From a bacterium (GTDB taxonomy: Bacteria > Latescibacterota > UBA2968 > GCA-2709665): DNA of 6,744 nt. The stretch is taken from NCBI GenBank assembly GCA_027619145.1, contig JAQCGA010000228.1:1-6744 (forward strand), in the 5' to 3' direction. Shown here piece by piece: positions 5,644-6,744 of the stretch. The position numbers and the translations under genes are program-made. How positions within the stretch are numbered: position 1 is the first letter of the stretch; the number at the start of each line of letters is the position of its first letter. A model generated the notes under the pieces. The model did no database searches. It had not been told where the DNA came from and saw only the letters and a list, made by a program, of their open reading frames with translations.

Positions 5644-6744
5644 ATGGCCAAAAGAAGGAAGCAGGAGGATGCGTCCACTGAACTGCGCAGGCGTGCTGAA
5701 AAGGCGCTGGAAGAACGGCTTGCCGCCGGGTCTGCAACGGAGTTGTCGGCAGAAGATGCCGTCCGGGTGATTCATGAACTGCAGGTCCATCAGATTGAAC
5801 TGGATATGCAAAACGAAGAGCTGCACCGGGCACAGGAGGAACTGGCTACGGCGCATGAGCGATATTTGAATTTATATGACTTTGCGCCTGTAGGCTATGT
5901 AACGCTCAATGCGGAAGGCAAAATCCAGGAGGCCAATTTTACCTGTGCAGAGATGCTGGGGGTGGAACGGCGGGTGTTGATGGGGAATTCTCTGGCGCAG
6001 TTTTTTGAGTGGGAAGATCGGGATGTTATCTTTTTGCATTACAGGCAGGTTTTTGAGTTGGGCGTTCGTCAGTCGTGTGAAGCGCGGGTACGAAAACAAA
6101 ATTCGGTTCGGTATATCCGGGGGGGGCGAAAAAAAGATGCCATCTGGTATATCCGGCTGGATAGTATTGTGGAGAAACAGAAGGAAGGTGAATTGGGTCT
6201 GTGCAGGACGGCGCTTGTGGACATTACCGAGCCCAAACGTTTGGAGAAGGAACTTGTGCGAGTGGAGCGTTTGCGCGCCCTGGGCGAGATGTCTGCAGGG
6301 GTAAGCCATAACTTGAATAATATGCTGACAGGGATCATGGGGCCGGCGCAGTTGCTGTTACGGTATTCGGAAGACGAACAGGTTCGGGCAGATGCGAAAA
6401 TCATTTTGAAGTCTGCGGAACGAGCCCGGGATCTGGTACGCCGGTTGCATCAGTCGGTTCGAGGGGAAGCAGAGCAGGGTGTGCGGTCGGTCATGATAAA
6501 ACCTATTGTGTTGCAGGCGGTGAACGATACCCAGCCGAGGTGGAAAGACGAGGCAGAGGCCCAGGGTATTGTCATCAAAGTGGAGCAGGATGTAGGACAG
6601 GCATTGGAGATTTTGGGTACGGTTTCGGGGGTATACGATCTTTTGGTAAACTTGTTGCTCAATGCCGTGGATGCGATGCCAGGGGGAGGTACGGTTTCAA
6701 TTTTGGCAAGGGCAGAAGAAGCGGGTGTGGAACTGGTTGTGCGG
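5644..6744 (+). CDS. PAS-domain sensor histidine kinase, 3'-truncated by window edge
   Basis: The frame is open for 367 codons from ATG 5644 to the last base of the window with no stop. A basic start (MAKRRKQ) is followed by a helical region about 10-72 containing HELQVHQIELDMQNEEL, a segment commonly seen at the N-terminus of soluble PAS kinases. A PAS domain follows (about 72-200: FAPVGYVTLNAEGKI, ending TALVDITEPKRLEKEL). HisKA starts near 205 with SHNLNN (His222), and the HATPase N box is NLLLNAVDAM (Asn340); the frame is cut just before the expected G1 box. Residues 205-367 align without gaps to the HisKA/HATPase core of the upstream kinase, about 74% identical by hand count, so a HATPase end and perhaps a receiver should follow. 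The PAS contains an extra-looking loop with GGRKK, encoded by a G8 and an A7 run between two copies of an 11-bp repeat. The gene lies 51 bases after the CheB-CheR gene, probably in the same operon. The signal sensed is unknown. Confidence 0.93.
   Translation, partial: MAKRRKQEDASTELRRRAEKALEERLAAGSATELSAEDAVRVIHELQVHQIELDMQNEELHRAQEELATAHERYLNLYDFAPVGYVTLNAEGKIQEANFTCAEMLGVERRVLMGNSLAQFFEWEDRDVIFLHYRQVFELGVRQSCEARVRKQNSVRYIRGGRKKDAIWYIRLDSIVEKQKEGELGLCRTALVDITEPKRLEKELVRVERLRALGEMSAGVSHNLNNMLTGIMGPAQLLLRYSEDEQVRADAKIILKSAERARDLVRRLHQSVRGEAEQGVRSVMIKPIVLQAVNDTQPRWKDEAEAQGIVIKVEQDVGQALEILGTVSGVYDLLVNLLLNAVDAMPGGGTVSILARAEEAGVELVVR
6110..6156 (+). repeat. 11-bp direct repeat, 36-bp period, enclosing G8 and A7 runs
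   Basis: GGTATATCCGG occurs at 6110-6120 and again at 6146-6156, exactly 36 bases (12 codons) apart and in frame, encoding Tyr-Ile-Arg each time. Between the copies lie eight G (6119-6126, the first two belonging to the first copy) and seven A (6129-6135). The rest of the two 36-base units is not similar, so this is not a simple tandem duplication. Confidence 0.6.
6256..6744 (+). repeat. Paralogous kinase-core block, copy 2 (continues past window edge)
   Basis: Partner of 1539-2027. The window ends at the residue matching Arg672 of the first kinase, just before its DTGIGM box, so the homology very probably continues outside the window. Confidence 0.85.

Noticed and set aside
6005..6304. 99-codon + strand frame in the second kinase region
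   Set aside because: It is out of frame with the clear PAS/HisKA coding sequence of the kinase starting at 5644 and shows no domain.
1..6744. Mobile element, CRISPR array, tRNA or phage attachment site
   Set aside because: No transposase or integrase motif, regularly spaced short repeats, terminal inverted repeats or tRNA-like folds were seen; coding density by the three signalling genes is nearly complete.

Overview
The window is a densely packed, single-direction bacterial signalling locus. Three genes lie head to tail on the + strand with 10 and 51 bases between them: a hybrid sensor histidine kinase cut by the left edge, a complete CheB-CheR fusion protein, and a second PAS-domain histidine kinase cut by the right edge. 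Purine-rich Shine-Dalgarno sequences, PAS-rich soluble kinases and a CheB-CheR fusion point to an environmental bacterium with a large two-component repertoire. Base composition looks moderate to slightly GC-rich. I cannot name a phylum from the sequence alone. No RNA gene, insertion sequence, CRISPR array, integrase or phage gene is visible.

Layout. Bases 1-2651 encode the C-terminal 882 residues of a hybrid kinase: the end of one PAS domain, a second PAS, a GAF-like domain, a third PAS, HisKA, HATPase and a terminal receiver (REC). Bases 2662-5592 encode a 976-residue protein: CheB methylesterase without a receiver, CheR methyltransferase, a PAS-like middle region, a strict heptad coiled coil and two C-terminal PAS domains. 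Bases 5644-6744 encode the first 367 residues of a second kinase (coiled coil, PAS, HisKA, start of HATPase). It has no stop codon inside the window, so an ORF caller requiring a stop would miss it. No stretch over 300 bases lacks a gene.

How the genes may work together (inference). All three proteins look cytoplasmic, with no signal peptide or membrane segment in the visible parts. The kinases share a nearly interchangeable catalytic core (about 121 of 163 residues identical by hand alignment, no gaps) but have unrelated sensory halves, so two inputs may feed one signalling step. The CheB-CheR protein has no kinase domain of its own. No chemoreceptor, CheA or CheW is in the window, so its methylation target is unknown.

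Points most worth a second look: an Asn directly after the phospho-accepting His in both kinases, where an acidic residue is usual; a Glu at the position of the catalytic Asp in the CheB domain; a CPAC motif in the middle domain of the fusion protein; and an 11-bp direct repeat, spaced exactly 36 bp in frame and enclosing G8 and A7 runs, inside the second kinase's PAS domain.
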